DNA from: Gemmatimonadota bacterium
GTDB taxonomy: Bacteria > Gemmatimonadota > Gemmatimonadetes > JACCXV01 > JAHWKZ01
NCBI GenBank assembly: GCA_019347645.1
Contig: JAHWKZ010000014.1
Span: 1-19,997, forward strand
Length of the DNA: 19,997 nt
Direction of reading: 5' to 3'
Shown here: positions 6,773 through 13,417 of the stretch, one piece after another
Layout: every line of letters begins with the position of its first letter
How positions within the stretch are numbered: the stretch's first letter is position 1
Translations under genes and position numbers: made by a program
Notes under the pieces: model-generated
What the model was told of the DNA's origin: nothing
Database searches by the model: none
Seen by the model: the letters and a program-made list of their open reading frames with translations, nothing else

Positions 6773-8494
6773 CTACCCCCGGTTGCGGCGCAACCCGGCG
6801 CGGAACCCGTCCACGTCGCGGGCGTTCAGCACGTCTTCGGCGGCGACCCCGCCCTTGCGCGCCGCTCCCACCGCGTTTGCCACCAGCGGCTCGATCGTCT
6901 CCGGGCCGTGGGCGTCGGGGTCGAGCGAGAGCAGGATCCCTCGCTCCAGAGCCGGGCCGTGCCACTCCCAGTCGAGGTCGAGCCGGCGCGGGTCGCCGTT
7001 GACCTCCACCGCGACGCCGTGCTCGGCGGCGGCGTCCAGGACCCGCTCCAGGTCGACGTCGTAGCCCTCGCGCTTGAGCAGCAGCCGGCCGGTCGGATGG
7101 CCCAGGACGTCGACCCACGGGTTCTCGAGCGCGCGGACGATCCGGTCCGTCTGGTCCCGGCGCGACATCCGCATCTGGCCGTGGACGCTGGCGACGACGA
7201 CGTCGAGGTCGGCCAGGACCTCGTCGGGCCAATCGAGGGTCCCGTCGGGCCGGATGTCGACCTCGGAGCCGGCGAGGATCGTGAAGCCCTCGAGGGCCGC
7301 GTTCGCCGCTTCGATCGCCCGGCGCTGGCGCTTCAGGTCGGAGAGCGGGAGCCCCCCGGCGTAGAACGCGCTCCGGCTGTGGTCGCAGACGACCAGATAG
7401 CCGAACCCGAGCGCCTTCGCGCGCTCGGCCATCCGCTCGATGGAAGCCCGGCCGTCGCTCCACTCGGTGTGGCAATGGACGACGCCGCGGAGGTCCCCGA
7501 AGTCGACGAGGTCCGGGAGCCGCCCGGCGGCCGCGGCTTCGACCTCGTCCCTCCCCTCGCGGAGCTCGGGCGGGATCCACGGCAGTCCGAGCGCCTCGTA
7601 GACGTCTTCCTCGCGGGGGCAGGCGACCGTCGCGTTTTCGATGACGAGTCCCTCGGGGGAGAGCTCGATCCCGCGCTCGGCGGCGCGCTCGGAGAGGCGG
7701 GTGAGGTGGTCCGCGCTCCCGGTCTCCGCGACGAGGGCGGCGCCCCAGGAGTCCACCGTTGAGACCCGGAGCCGGGCGGCCGTGCCGCCCGAGAGGCGGG
7801 CCGTCGCCACCGGGCCGTCGGCCTCTCCGTGAGTGACGACGGGGTGGCTCAGGAAGGCGGCGACGGCGGCGGCCGGGTCCTCGGCCGCGGCCACAAGGCC
7901 GATCTGCTCGACCAGGTTCGCCCGCCGTCGCACCTCCCCGGCCGTCTCGACGCGCTGGACATCGGGCCGGCCCGCGAGGAGGGTGACGAGCGCGGCCGCG
8001 ACGCGCCGGGCCTCGGAGGCGACGAGCCGCCCGGCGGAGCGGCGGGCGAGGGCGATCCCCTCGATCACGCGCGCCACCGTCTTCGGTCCGAAGCCGGGCA
8101 CGCTCTCCAGCGCCCCGCTCGCCGCGGCCTCCTCGAGCGCCTCCAGCGAATCGATCCCGAGCTCGGTCCACGCCGCGCGAGCGCGCTTCTCCCCCAGCCC
8201 CGGCACGGCCGACATCTCGACCACCCCCAGCGGGATCTCCTCCTTCAGGCTCTCGTACAGCGGGAGGGTCCCCGTCTCGTGGAGCTCGACGATCTTCCGC
8301 TCTATCGCCTCGCCGACGCCCGGCAGCTCCCGCAGCCGATCCTCCGCGATCAAGACTTCGAGGGGCTCGGTCAGCGAGCGTAGCGTGCGCGCGGCGTTGA
8401 CGTAGGCGCGGGCCTTGAACGGATTGCCCCGGCCGCGGAACCGGAGCAGGCGTCCGATCTCGTCGAGCACGCGGGCGATCTCGGCTGCGTTCAC
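6773..8494 (-). CDS. PolX-like protein: HhH plus degenerate polymerase X domain plus PHP domain
   Basis: The architecture is that of bacterial PolX (573 residues, usual about 570). It has an N-terminal 8-kDa-like domain with helix-hairpin-helix motifs (LPGVGEAI 57-64, VPGLGEKRA 97-105, VPGFGPKTV 132-140), a nucleotidyltransferase region at about 165-300, and a C-terminal PHP phosphoesterase domain from about 335. PHP metal ligands look intact: H340, H342, D347, D371-H372, E411, H438, H466, D527 and H529. In the polymerase motif, AGEVRRR (185-191) aligns with AGSxRRG, but the catalytic D-x-D is Q197-I-G199 and the later VDLRVV motif reads ARLRVS with R241. DNA synthesis is therefore unlikely, while a 3'-5' exonuclease or phosphoesterase role is plausible. 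I chose GTG at 8494 because it fits family length and has TATCTT seven bases upstream; an in-frame extension to 8587 would overlap the divergent gene. Confidence 0.88.
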   Translation of the reverse strand: MNAAEIARVLDEIGRLLRFRGRGNPFKARAYVNAARTLRSLTEPLEVLIAEDRLRELPGVGEAIERKIVELHETGTLPLYESLKEEIPLGVVEMSAVPGLGEKRARAAWTELGIDSLEALEEAAASGALESVPGFGPKTVARVIEGIALARRSAGRLVASEARRVAAALVTLLAGRPDVQRVETAGEVRRRANLVEQIGLVAAAEDPAAAVAAFLSHPVVTHGEADGPVATARLSGGTAARLRVSTVDSWGAALVAETGSADHLTRLSERAAERGIELSPEGLVIENATVACPREEDVYEALGLPWIPPELREGRDEVEAAAAGRLPDLVDFGDLRGVVHCHTEWSDGRASIERMAERAKALGFGYLVVCDHSRSAFYAGGLPLSDLKRQRRAIEAANAALEGFTILAGSEVDIRPDGTLDWPDEVLADLDVVVASVHGQMRMSRRDQTDRIVRALENPWVDVLGHPTGRLLLKREGYDVDLERVLDAAAEHGVAVEVNGDPRRLDLDWEWHGPALERGILLSLDPDAHGPETIEPLVANAVGAARKGGVAAEDVLNARDVDGFRAGLRRNRG

Positions 8495-8501
8495 GCGCCG
8501 G

Positions 8502-8507
8502 AAGATA
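8502..8507 (-). promoter_or_regulatory. Candidate -10 for a leaderless start of the PolX-like gene
   Basis: On the minus strand TATCTT ends seven bases before the GTG at 8494, and no Shine-Dalgarno is present. No -35 resembling TTGACA is seen at 17 nt. Confidence 0.35.
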
Positions 8508-8549
8508 CTCCGGGCGGCGGCCGGGCGCGGTGGGGGAGCCTGATCCGAC

Positions 8550-8578
8550 TTCCGGTGGCCGCGCCGAGCGACTATAAT
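8550..8578 (+). promoter_or_regulatory. Candidate promoter for the first barrel gene
   Basis: TTCCGG (8550-8555) lies 17 nt before a consensus TATAAT (8573-8578). The ATG at 8586 begins seven bases after the -10, so the transcript may be leaderless. The -35 is a poor match to TTGACA, but the same TTCCGG-17 arrangement recurs at 16810. Confidence 0.5.
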
Positions 8579-8585
8579 GCCGTCC

Positions 8586-9215
8586 ATGCGACGGACCGTC
8601 CCGCTGCTGGCCCTCCTCGGCCTCGGACTCCTCGCCGCGCCCGCGGCCCGGGCGCAGGTCCGGTTCAGCGTGAGCTCCTACGTGGGGGTCTTCCTCTACG
8701 ACGACGGAGCCCTCGCCTTCGCCCAAGGCGAGGGCGATCCCGAGGACGCGATCCGGGTCGACCCGGCGCGCTTCCTCGGCGCCCGCGTCGGCATTCGTTT
8801 CCTCGAACGGCTCTCGCTGGAGGGCAACATCGGGTTCGCGTCCCTGTCGGGGGAGTCGGAGTCCCTCGACGATTTCGAGGATCGGGAGATCGAGGGCGAT
8901 CTCTCGCTCTACTCGGTCGCCCTGGGGGTGGACGTTTCGCCGGGCGAGAAGCTCGACCTGGTGGTCGGACTCGGCGTGGGCGGCGCCACCGCCGACTTCG
9001 ATCTGCAGGAAGTGGACTCGTTCTCCGACGTGGTGATGACGGCTCGCCTCGCGGCGTCCTACCCGCTGGTCAGCCGGGTCCGGATCCGCGGCGACGTCGG
9101 AAGCGTGCTCGAGTTCTGCGATCGCCCGGAGGAGGAGCGGTTCGCGGCGTGCCTGGAGGACGCGACCCTGACGCACGTGGAGCTCTCCGGCGGCCTCCAG
9201 TTCGACTTCTTCTAG
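8586..9215 (+). CDS. Outer-membrane beta-barrel protein, barrel paralogue 1
   Basis: This 209-residue protein has a Sec signal peptide (MRRTVPLLALLGLGLLAAPAARAQ) with an AxA-type cleavage site. The mature protein has alternating hydrophobic strands typical of small 8-stranded porin-like barrels (OmpA-like or OMP_b-brl type) and ends in phenylalanine, the usual outer-membrane insertion signal. The mature part contains only two cysteines, in LEFCDRPEEERFAACLED, just before the last strand VELSGGLQFDFF. The same arrangement is found in the next two genes. An ATG at 8577 is in frame but overlaps the TATAAT box, so the ATG at 8586 is preferred. It is the first of three tandem paralogues, 11 nt before the next start. 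The function of the barrel is unknown. Confidence 0.85.
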   Translation: MRRTVPLLALLGLGLLAAPAARAQVRFSVSSYVGVFLYDDGALAFAQGEGDPEDAIRVDPARFLGARVGIRFLERLSLEGNIGFASLSGESESLDDFEDREIEGDLSLYSVALGVDVSPGEKLDLVVGLGVGGATADFDLQEVDSFSDVVMTARLAASYPLVSRVRIRGDVGSVLEFCDRPEEERFAACLEDATLTHVELSGGLQFDFF

Positions 9216-9226
9216 AGGGAGCGGGC

Positions 9227-9838
9227 GTGCGGAGCGGATCGATCGCCACGATCGCGATCGCGGTGGCGCTCTACGGCGCCGCGCCCGCGGCGGCCCAGGA
9301 CGGCGCCTACGTGAACCCGTACGTCGGATACTACGCGTTCGACGAGTCGTCGTTCGAAGCGGCCTTCGACCGGGCGGACGTCGAGGAGAGTCCGATCCTG
9401 GGCGCCCGCCTCGGCTGGTCGAGCGGCGCGTGGGGGATCGAAGCCGCCTACGGCCGGTCGCGGTTCGAGACGGAGCTCCGCCGGGATGATGTCGTCTTCC
9501 CGGACGAGGAGACCACCATCCACCTGATCTACGCCGCGACGAACTGGACGCTCCCGCTCGGGCCCGTCCGGCCGTTCGTCTCCGGTGGCCTGGGCGCGGT
9601 CGCCTATTCGCCGGAGAACCGGGACGGCGCCACCGATGTCCTCGCGAACTTCGGTGGGGGGCTGAAGGTCGCCTTCGGCGAGCGGTTCAGGCTCCGCGCG
9701 GACGTCAAGGACCACGTCGACCTGTGCGAGGCTCCCGAATTCGAAGAGGGCGAGGGAAGCGACGATGTCGGCGCGTGCTTCGACGACGAGACGCTCCACA
9801 ACATCGAGATCTCCGGCGGGGTCGAGATCGGGCTCTGA
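9227..9838 (+). CDS. Outer-membrane beta-barrel protein, barrel paralogue 2
   Basis: The protein is 203 residues, with a signal peptide of about 24 residues ending AAPAAAQD. The mature part opens with NPYVGYYAFDE, shared with paralogue 3 (NPYVGAFVLDD) and resembled by SYVGVFLYDD in paralogue 1. LGARLGWSSGAWGIEAAYG matches LGGRVGVTLGDDWLIEGSYG of the third protein. The end has DHVDLCEAPE, a 16-residue gap to the second cysteine, then LHNIEISGGVEIGL. These are its only two mature cysteines. The GTG at 9227 has GAGGGAG upstream, and the gap from paralogue 1 is 11 nt, so the two are probably co-transcribed. It ends in leucine rather than an aromatic residue, a little unusual for a barrel. Confidence 0.85.
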   Translation: MRSGSIATIAIAVALYGAAPAAAQDGAYVNPYVGYYAFDESSFEAAFDRADVEESPILGARLGWSSGAWGIEAAYGRSRFETELRRDDVVFPDEETTIHLIYAATNWTLPLGPVRPFVSGGLGAVAYSPENRDGATDVLANFGGGLKVAFGERFRLRADVKDHVDLCEAPEFEEGEGSDDVGACFDDETLHNIEISGGVEIGL

Positions 9839-9895
9839 GGCCCGAGCCGACCGGGCCCCCGCCGGGTCCACCGCAACCGACGACCAGGAGGAAAC

Positions 9896-10522
9896 ATGAC
9901 GAGGTTCCGCTCGTACGCGCTCGCGCTCGTGGCGGTCCTCTTCGCGACGCCGGTCCTCGCCCAGACGGGCTCGGGCCGCTGGATGCGCGTGGAGGCGAAT
10001 CCCTACGTGGGCGCCTTCGTGTTGGACGACTCGGAGCTGGAGGAGGCCGGCCTGGAGGCCGACATCGGGCCGATCCTCGGGGGCCGGGTCGGGGTCACGC
10101 TGGGCGACGACTGGCTGATCGAAGGATCCTACGGCTACGCGAGCGTCTCCCTCGAGGAGAGCGAGTTCACCGGTGGGCCCGTCGAGGAGTTCGAGAACGA
10201 CCTGGGCGTGCACCTGGTGCACGGATCGATCGGCTACCTGATCGGCACCGACGTGGCGCCGACGAAGCTCGTCCTCACCGCGGGCACCGGGGTCATGTGG
10301 GTCGATCCCGAGGTGGGCGAGAGCGACGCCGACTTCCTGGTGGGCCTGGGAGCGGGTTTCACGCACCCGGTGAACGAGTGGATCGCCTTCAAGGGCGACT
10401 TCAGGGACCACATCACGTTCTGCTCCGCACCCGAGCGGGTGGACGACTTCTCGGTCTGCTCCGAGGACGAGGCGCTGAACAATTTCGAGATCTCGGGCGG
10501 TCTGCAGTTCTTCCTGTACTGA
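9896..10522 (+). CDS. Outer-membrane beta-barrel protein, barrel paralogue 3
   Basis: The protein is 208 residues, with a signal peptide ending ATPVLAQ and a mature barrel-like sequence. It has the family blocks NPYVGAFVLDD, ILGGRVGVTLGDDWLIEGSYG and, near the end, DHITFCSAPERVDDFSVCSED followed by NNFEISGGLQFFLY with a terminal tyrosine. The two cysteines 12 positions apart are its only mature cysteines and probably pair in the last extracellular loop. AGGAGG lies upstream of the ATG at good spacing. The gap of 57 nt from paralogue 2 shows no terminator. It is most similar to paralogue 2, consistent with local duplication. Confidence 0.87.
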   Translation: MTRFRSYALALVAVLFATPVLAQTGSGRWMRVEANPYVGAFVLDDSELEEAGLEADIGPILGGRVGVTLGDDWLIEGSYGYASVSLEESEFTGGPVEEFENDLGVHLVHGSIGYLIGTDVAPTKLVLTAGTGVMWVDPEVGESDADFLVGLGAGFTHPVNEWIAFKGDFRDHITFCSAPERVDDFSVCSEDEALNNFEISGGLQFFLY

Positions 10523-10546
10523 CTTTCGTCGGGCCCGATCCGCGCG

Positions 10547-10552
10547 TATGAT
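10547..10552 (+). promoter_or_regulatory. Candidate -10 for the acyl-CoA synthetase gene
   Basis: TATGAT lies 39 nt before the ATG at 10592, giving a leader of about 32 nt. The -35 region at 17 nt (TTTCGT) is weak, so this is tentative. Confidence 0.3.
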
Positions 10553-10591
10553 CGAGGCGGTCTCCAGGCGTCGTCTTCCACCCCGGGGCGG

Positions 10592-12430
10592 ATGAACCCA
10601 CCGCGGACCCTTCCCGAGCTCTTCTTCCAAGCGGTCGAGCGCCACGACCACCGCGAGTTCATGCGCTACAAGACGGCGGGCGAGTACGTCTCGATCCCCG
10701 CACGGGAGTTCCGCGAGGAGGTGGAGCTCGGCGCCTTCGGGTTGGTCTCCTGGGGCGTCGAGCCGGGCAACCGCGTCGCGCTGCTCTCCGAGAACCGGCC
10801 CGGCTGGGCGTTCGCCGACCTCTCCACGCTCTGCGCCGGCGGGTGGACGGTCCCGATCTACCCCTCGCTCCCCGCCGAGGAGGTCGGCTACATCCTGAAG
10901 GATTCCGGATCGAAGGCCTGTTTCGTCTCCAATCGGGAGCAGCTCGACAAGGTGGTCGAGGTGCGCGACGACCTGCCGGATCTCCGGTGCGTCATCACCC
11001 TGGACCCGATCGATCGGGAGGGCGACGACCATTGCTGCACGGCGCGCGAGCTGATCGAGCGCGGCAAAGCCGAGCGGCAGGCCTCGCCGGGGACCCTCGA
11101 GGAGCGGCTGGCCGACATCGATCCCGAAGACGTGGCTTCGATCCTATACACCTCGGGCACGACGGGGAAGCCCAAGGGGGTCGTGCTGACCCACCGCAAC
11201 TTCGTCTCGAACGTGATCGACTCGCTGAAGGCGCTGGCGATCACCGCCGAGGATACGCACCTCTCCTTCCTGCCGCTGTCCCACTCGTTCGAGCGGACCG
11301 CGGGCTACTACATCATGATCCACGCCGGCGTCTCGATCGCCTACGCGGAGAGCGTGGACACCGTGGCCGACGACATGCGGGACGTGAGGCCGACGGTCAT
11401 GACCAGCGTGCCTCGGCTCTACGAGAAGATGTACGCGGCGGTGCTCCGGAAGGCGTCCGAGGAGGGGTGGCTCAGGAAGCGGATCGCGTTCTGGGCGCGG
11501 AAGGTGGGGATCGAATACGCCGAGCGGAAAGTGGGCGGGCGTTCGATCTCGACGATCCTGAAGGTGAAGTACAGGCTGGCCGACCGCCTCGTCTTCTCGA
11601 AGCTCCGCGAGCGGACCGGCGGCCGTCTACGATTCTTCGTCTCCGGCGGCGCGCCGCTGACGCCGGTGATCGCGAAGTTCTTCTACGCGGCCGGCCTGCC
11701 GATCCTGGAGGGGTACGGCCTGACCGAGACGAGCCCGGTCATCTCCGTCAACACCTTCGAGGCGATGAAGTTCGGCACCGTCGGCCGACCGATCCCCAAC
11801 GTGCAGGTGAAGATCGAACCCGACCCCGAACGCCCGGAGGGCGACGGGGAGATCCTGGTGAAGGGGCCGAACGTGATGCAGGGCTATTACAACATGCCCG
11901 AGAAGACCGCCGAGGTGATGACCGAGGACGGCTGGTTCCGGACCGGCGACATCGGGCTGCTCGACGAGGAGGGCTACCTGGCGATCACCGACCGTAAGAA
12001 GGACCTCGTCAAGACCTCTGGCGGCAAATACATCGCCCCTCAGCCGATCGAGAACGAGTTCAAGATGTCCAAGTACGTCAGCCAGGCCGTGGTAGTCGGG
12101 AACAAGCGAAAGTACGCGTCCGTACTGTTGGTCCCGAACTTCGAGAACCTCGAGGAATGGGCGGAATCTAAGGGCGTCGCCCACGCCGAGGTCGAGGAGT
12201 TGATCGAGGCCGAGCCCGTCGACCGGCTCTACGAAGGAGTGCTCGAGGAGGTCAACGCCGGAAGGCCCGGCTACGAGACGATCAAGAAGTTCCGGTTGCT
12301 GGCCGAGGACTTCACCATCGAGAAAGGCGAGTTGACGCCGACCCTGAAGGTCAAGCGGGGCGTCATCGAGGACCGGTACGCCGAGCTGATCGATACGATG
12401 TACGAAGAGGAAGTCCCGGCTGGCGGGTGA
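10592..12430 (+). CDS. Long-chain acyl-CoA synthetase (AMP-forming)
   Basis: The enzyme activates fatty acids to acyl-CoA through an acyl-adenylate, in the cytoplasm or on the inner membrane. At 612 residues it is the usual length of the bacterial long FadD/FACL group. Visible motifs are the P-loop YTSGTTGKPKGVVLTH (186-201), SGGAPL (351-356), GYGLTETSPV (374-383), GWFRTGDIG (447-455), DRKKDLVKTSGGKYIAP (467-483) and the C-terminal LTPTLKVKR holding the catalytic lysine. All key residues look present. It could supply substrate to acyl-CoA dehydrogenases whose electrons pass through the ETF encoded at 2377-4175, though that link is inferred. The Shine-Dalgarno is weak (GGGGCGG). A strong hairpin lies 11 nt after the stop. 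The exact chain-length specificity, and whether to call it fadD, are not certain. Confidence 0.94.
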   Translation: MNPPRTLPELFFQAVERHDHREFMRYKTAGEYVSIPAREFREEVELGAFGLVSWGVEPGNRVALLSENRPGWAFADLSTLCAGGWTVPIYPSLPAEEVGYILKDSGSKACFVSNREQLDKVVEVRDDLPDLRCVITLDPIDREGDDHCCTARELIERGKAERQASPGTLEERLADIDPEDVASILYTSGTTGKPKGVVLTHRNFVSNVIDSLKALAITAEDTHLSFLPLSHSFERTAGYYIMIHAGVSIAYAESVDTVADDMRDVRPTVMTSVPRLYEKMYAAVLRKASEEGWLRKRIAFWARKVGIEYAERKVGGRSISTILKVKYRLADRLVFSKLRERTGGRLRFFVSGGAPLTPVIAKFFYAAGLPILEGYGLTETSPVISVNTFEAMKFGTVGRPIPNVQVKIEPDPERPEGDGEILVKGPNVMQGYYNMPEKTAEVMTEDGWFRTGDIGLLDEEGYLAITDRKKDLVKTSGGKYIAPQPIENEFKMSKYVSQAVVVGNKRKYASVLLVPNFENLEEWAESKGVAHAEVEELIEAEPVDRLYEGVLEEVNAGRPGYETIKKFRLLAEDFTIEKGELTPTLKVKRGVIEDRYAELIDTMYEEEVPAGG

Positions 12431-12440
12431 GGTCCGCCTT

Positions 12441-12457
12441 CGACCGCTTCGCGGTCG
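12441..12457 (+). terminator. Hairpin after the acyl-CoA synthetase gene
   Basis: CGACCGC-TTC-GCGGTCG is a perfect 7-bp GC-rich stem with a 3-nt loop, beginning 11 nt after the stop at 12430. No T-run follows, so it may only be a transcript-end stabiliser or a Rho-assisted end. Confidence 0.45.
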
Positions 12458-12525
12458 CTCCCCGAAAGCTCCGTATAGAATCGAGGACACCCCTGACCTC
12501 CACGGGGCGCGCCCCGGGGGCCTTC

Positions 12526-12549
12526 GAGTGTGCGTTGGCACGCTCTTTG
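12526..12549 (+). terminator. Second terminator-like hairpin before the sigma factor gene
   Basis: GAGTGTGC-GTTG-GCACGCTC forms an 8-bp stem (one G-T pair) with a 4-nt loop, followed by TTTGATTATATTTG, a broken T-rich tail. It may end transcription from the acyl-CoA synthetase gene. Confidence 0.45.
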
Positions 12550-12615
12550 ATTATATTTGAATAGGTAATATCGAATGCAAACATGGTGGCACGGGGAGTG
12601 CTTTATTAATAGGCC
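12546..12615. promoter_or_regulatory. AT-rich upstream region of the ECF sigma factor gene
   Basis: A local AT-rich patch (ATTATATTTGAATAGGTAATA near 12550, TTTATTAATA near 12602) interrupts the GC-rich DNA between the acyl-CoA synthetase and sigma factor genes. It probably holds the sigma gene promoter, but I found no -35/-10 pair with convincing spacing. Confidence 0.35.
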
Positions 12616-12664
12616 GCAGGATTCGCCATGCACCGGAAGAACCCGCGGTCGGGAGGGCAGCGAT

Positions 12665-13291
12665 ATGTCGGCTACGAAGGTGAGACGGAAGGAGCAGGTG
12701 GACGAGGTCGAGGAGGCACGGTTGACGGACAGCGAGCTCGTCGTGCGGTTCCTCGACGGCGAAACCCGCCGATTCCAGGAGCTGGTCGACCGCTACGAGC
12801 GGCGGATGGTCAACTTCATCCAACGCTCCATCGGCGATCGGCAGCGCGCCGAGGACCTGGCGCAGGAGACGTTCATCCGCGTCTACCGCCACATCCACCG
12901 CTTCGACACGTCGAAGAAGTTCTCGACGTGGATCTACACGATCGCCTCGAACCTGGCGAAGAACGAGCTGCGGAACCGATCCCGGAGCCCCCTGGTACTG
13001 TTCCAGACCTTGACCTCGAGCTGGGACGACGACCACCGCCCGCTCCAGTTCGAGGACTCCTCGATGAGCCCCGACGACCTGTTCCGCAAGCGACACCTGC
13101 AGGATCTGGTCGAGAAAGCGGCCGAGCAGCTTCCGCCCCACCATCGCGAGGTGTTCATCCTCCGCGAGATGGAGGGCAAGAGCTACGAGGAGATCGCCGA
13201 GATCACCGACACCCAGCTCGGCACGGTGAAGTCGCGGCTGAACCGCGCGCGCAACCGCTTCGCCGAGATCATCGGCCCGTGGTTGGAGTAG
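12665..13291 (+). CDS. ECF-type RNA polymerase sigma factor
   Basis: The 208-residue protein has region 2 at about 33-105 (FQELVDRYERRMVNFIQRS, then RAEDLAQETFIRVYRHIHRF and FSTWIYTIASNLAKNELRN) and region 4 at about 145-200 (LPPHHREVFILREMEGKSYEEIAEI with GTVKSRLNRARNRF). This is the standard two-domain extracytoplasmic function layout. The in-frame extension to 12575 adds an unlikely Trp/Cys-rich N-terminus. The ATG at 12665 has GGGAGG about eight bases upstream and gives the normal length. The gene 126 nt downstream encodes a zinc-finger membrane protein, its likely anti-sigma factor. Its promoter specificity is unknown. Confidence 0.94.
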   Translation: MSATKVRRKEQVDEVEEARLTDSELVVRFLDGETRRFQELVDRYERRMVNFIQRSIGDRQRAEDLAQETFIRVYRHIHRFDTSKKFSTWIYTIASNLAKNELRNRSRSPLVLFQTLTSSWDDDHRPLQFEDSSMSPDDLFRKRHLQDLVEKAAEQLPPHHREVFILREMEGKSYEEIAEITDTQLGTVKSRLNRARNRFAEIIGPWLE

Positions 13292-13331
13292 CGTCCCGGG
13301 TATAGCGAAGCCCCTCCGCCACGGTGTCGAC

Positions 13332-13363
13332 GAGGGTCGGTCCTTCCTCTGGGGCCGGCCCTC
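13332..13363 (+). terminator. Hairpin between the sigma and anti-sigma genes
   Basis: GAGGGTCGG (13332-13340) pairs with CCGGCCCTC (13355-13363), nine pairs including one G-T, around a 14-nt loop. ATCTCTTT follows. It could partly end transcription so that the sigma factor is made in excess over the downstream gene. Confidence 0.4.
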
Positions 13364-13374
13364 ATCTCTTTGGT

Positions 13375-13402
13375 GGAACCTCCCGGGCCGTGGGTGGTAT
13401 CC
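13375..13402 (+). promoter_or_regulatory. Possible ECF-type promoter before the anti-sigma gene
   Basis: GGAACC (13375-13380) is followed after 16 nt by GTATCC (13397-13402), resembling the GGAAC/GTC architecture of ECF promoters. Transcription would begin near 13408, ten bases before the ATG at 13418, which has no Shine-Dalgarno. Confidence 0.3.
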
Positions 13403-13417
13403 ATTCATGACCGTCTC

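Noticed and set aside
6699..9176. 825-codon minus-strand open frame
   Set aside because: It overlaps the PolX-like gene in another frame and the first barrel gene on the opposite strand, has low-complexity Arg/Gly/Ala content, and shows no motif or start signal.
5931..9275. GCGATCGC octamers (near 5932 and 9257), considered as HIP1-like repeats
   Set aside because: Both lie within coding sequence at Ile-Ala codons. Two copies in 20 kb of GC-rich DNA are not evidence for a repeat family.
9212..11032. 606-codon minus-strand open frame opposite the barrel genes and acyl-CoA synthetase
   Set aside because: The plus frames have signal peptides, ribosome binding sites and family motifs. The minus frame is a GC-driven shadow.
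12575..12664. 30-residue N-terminal extension of the sigma factor
   Set aside because: The extension is unlike ECF N-termini, and the ATG at 12665 has a good GGGAGG site.
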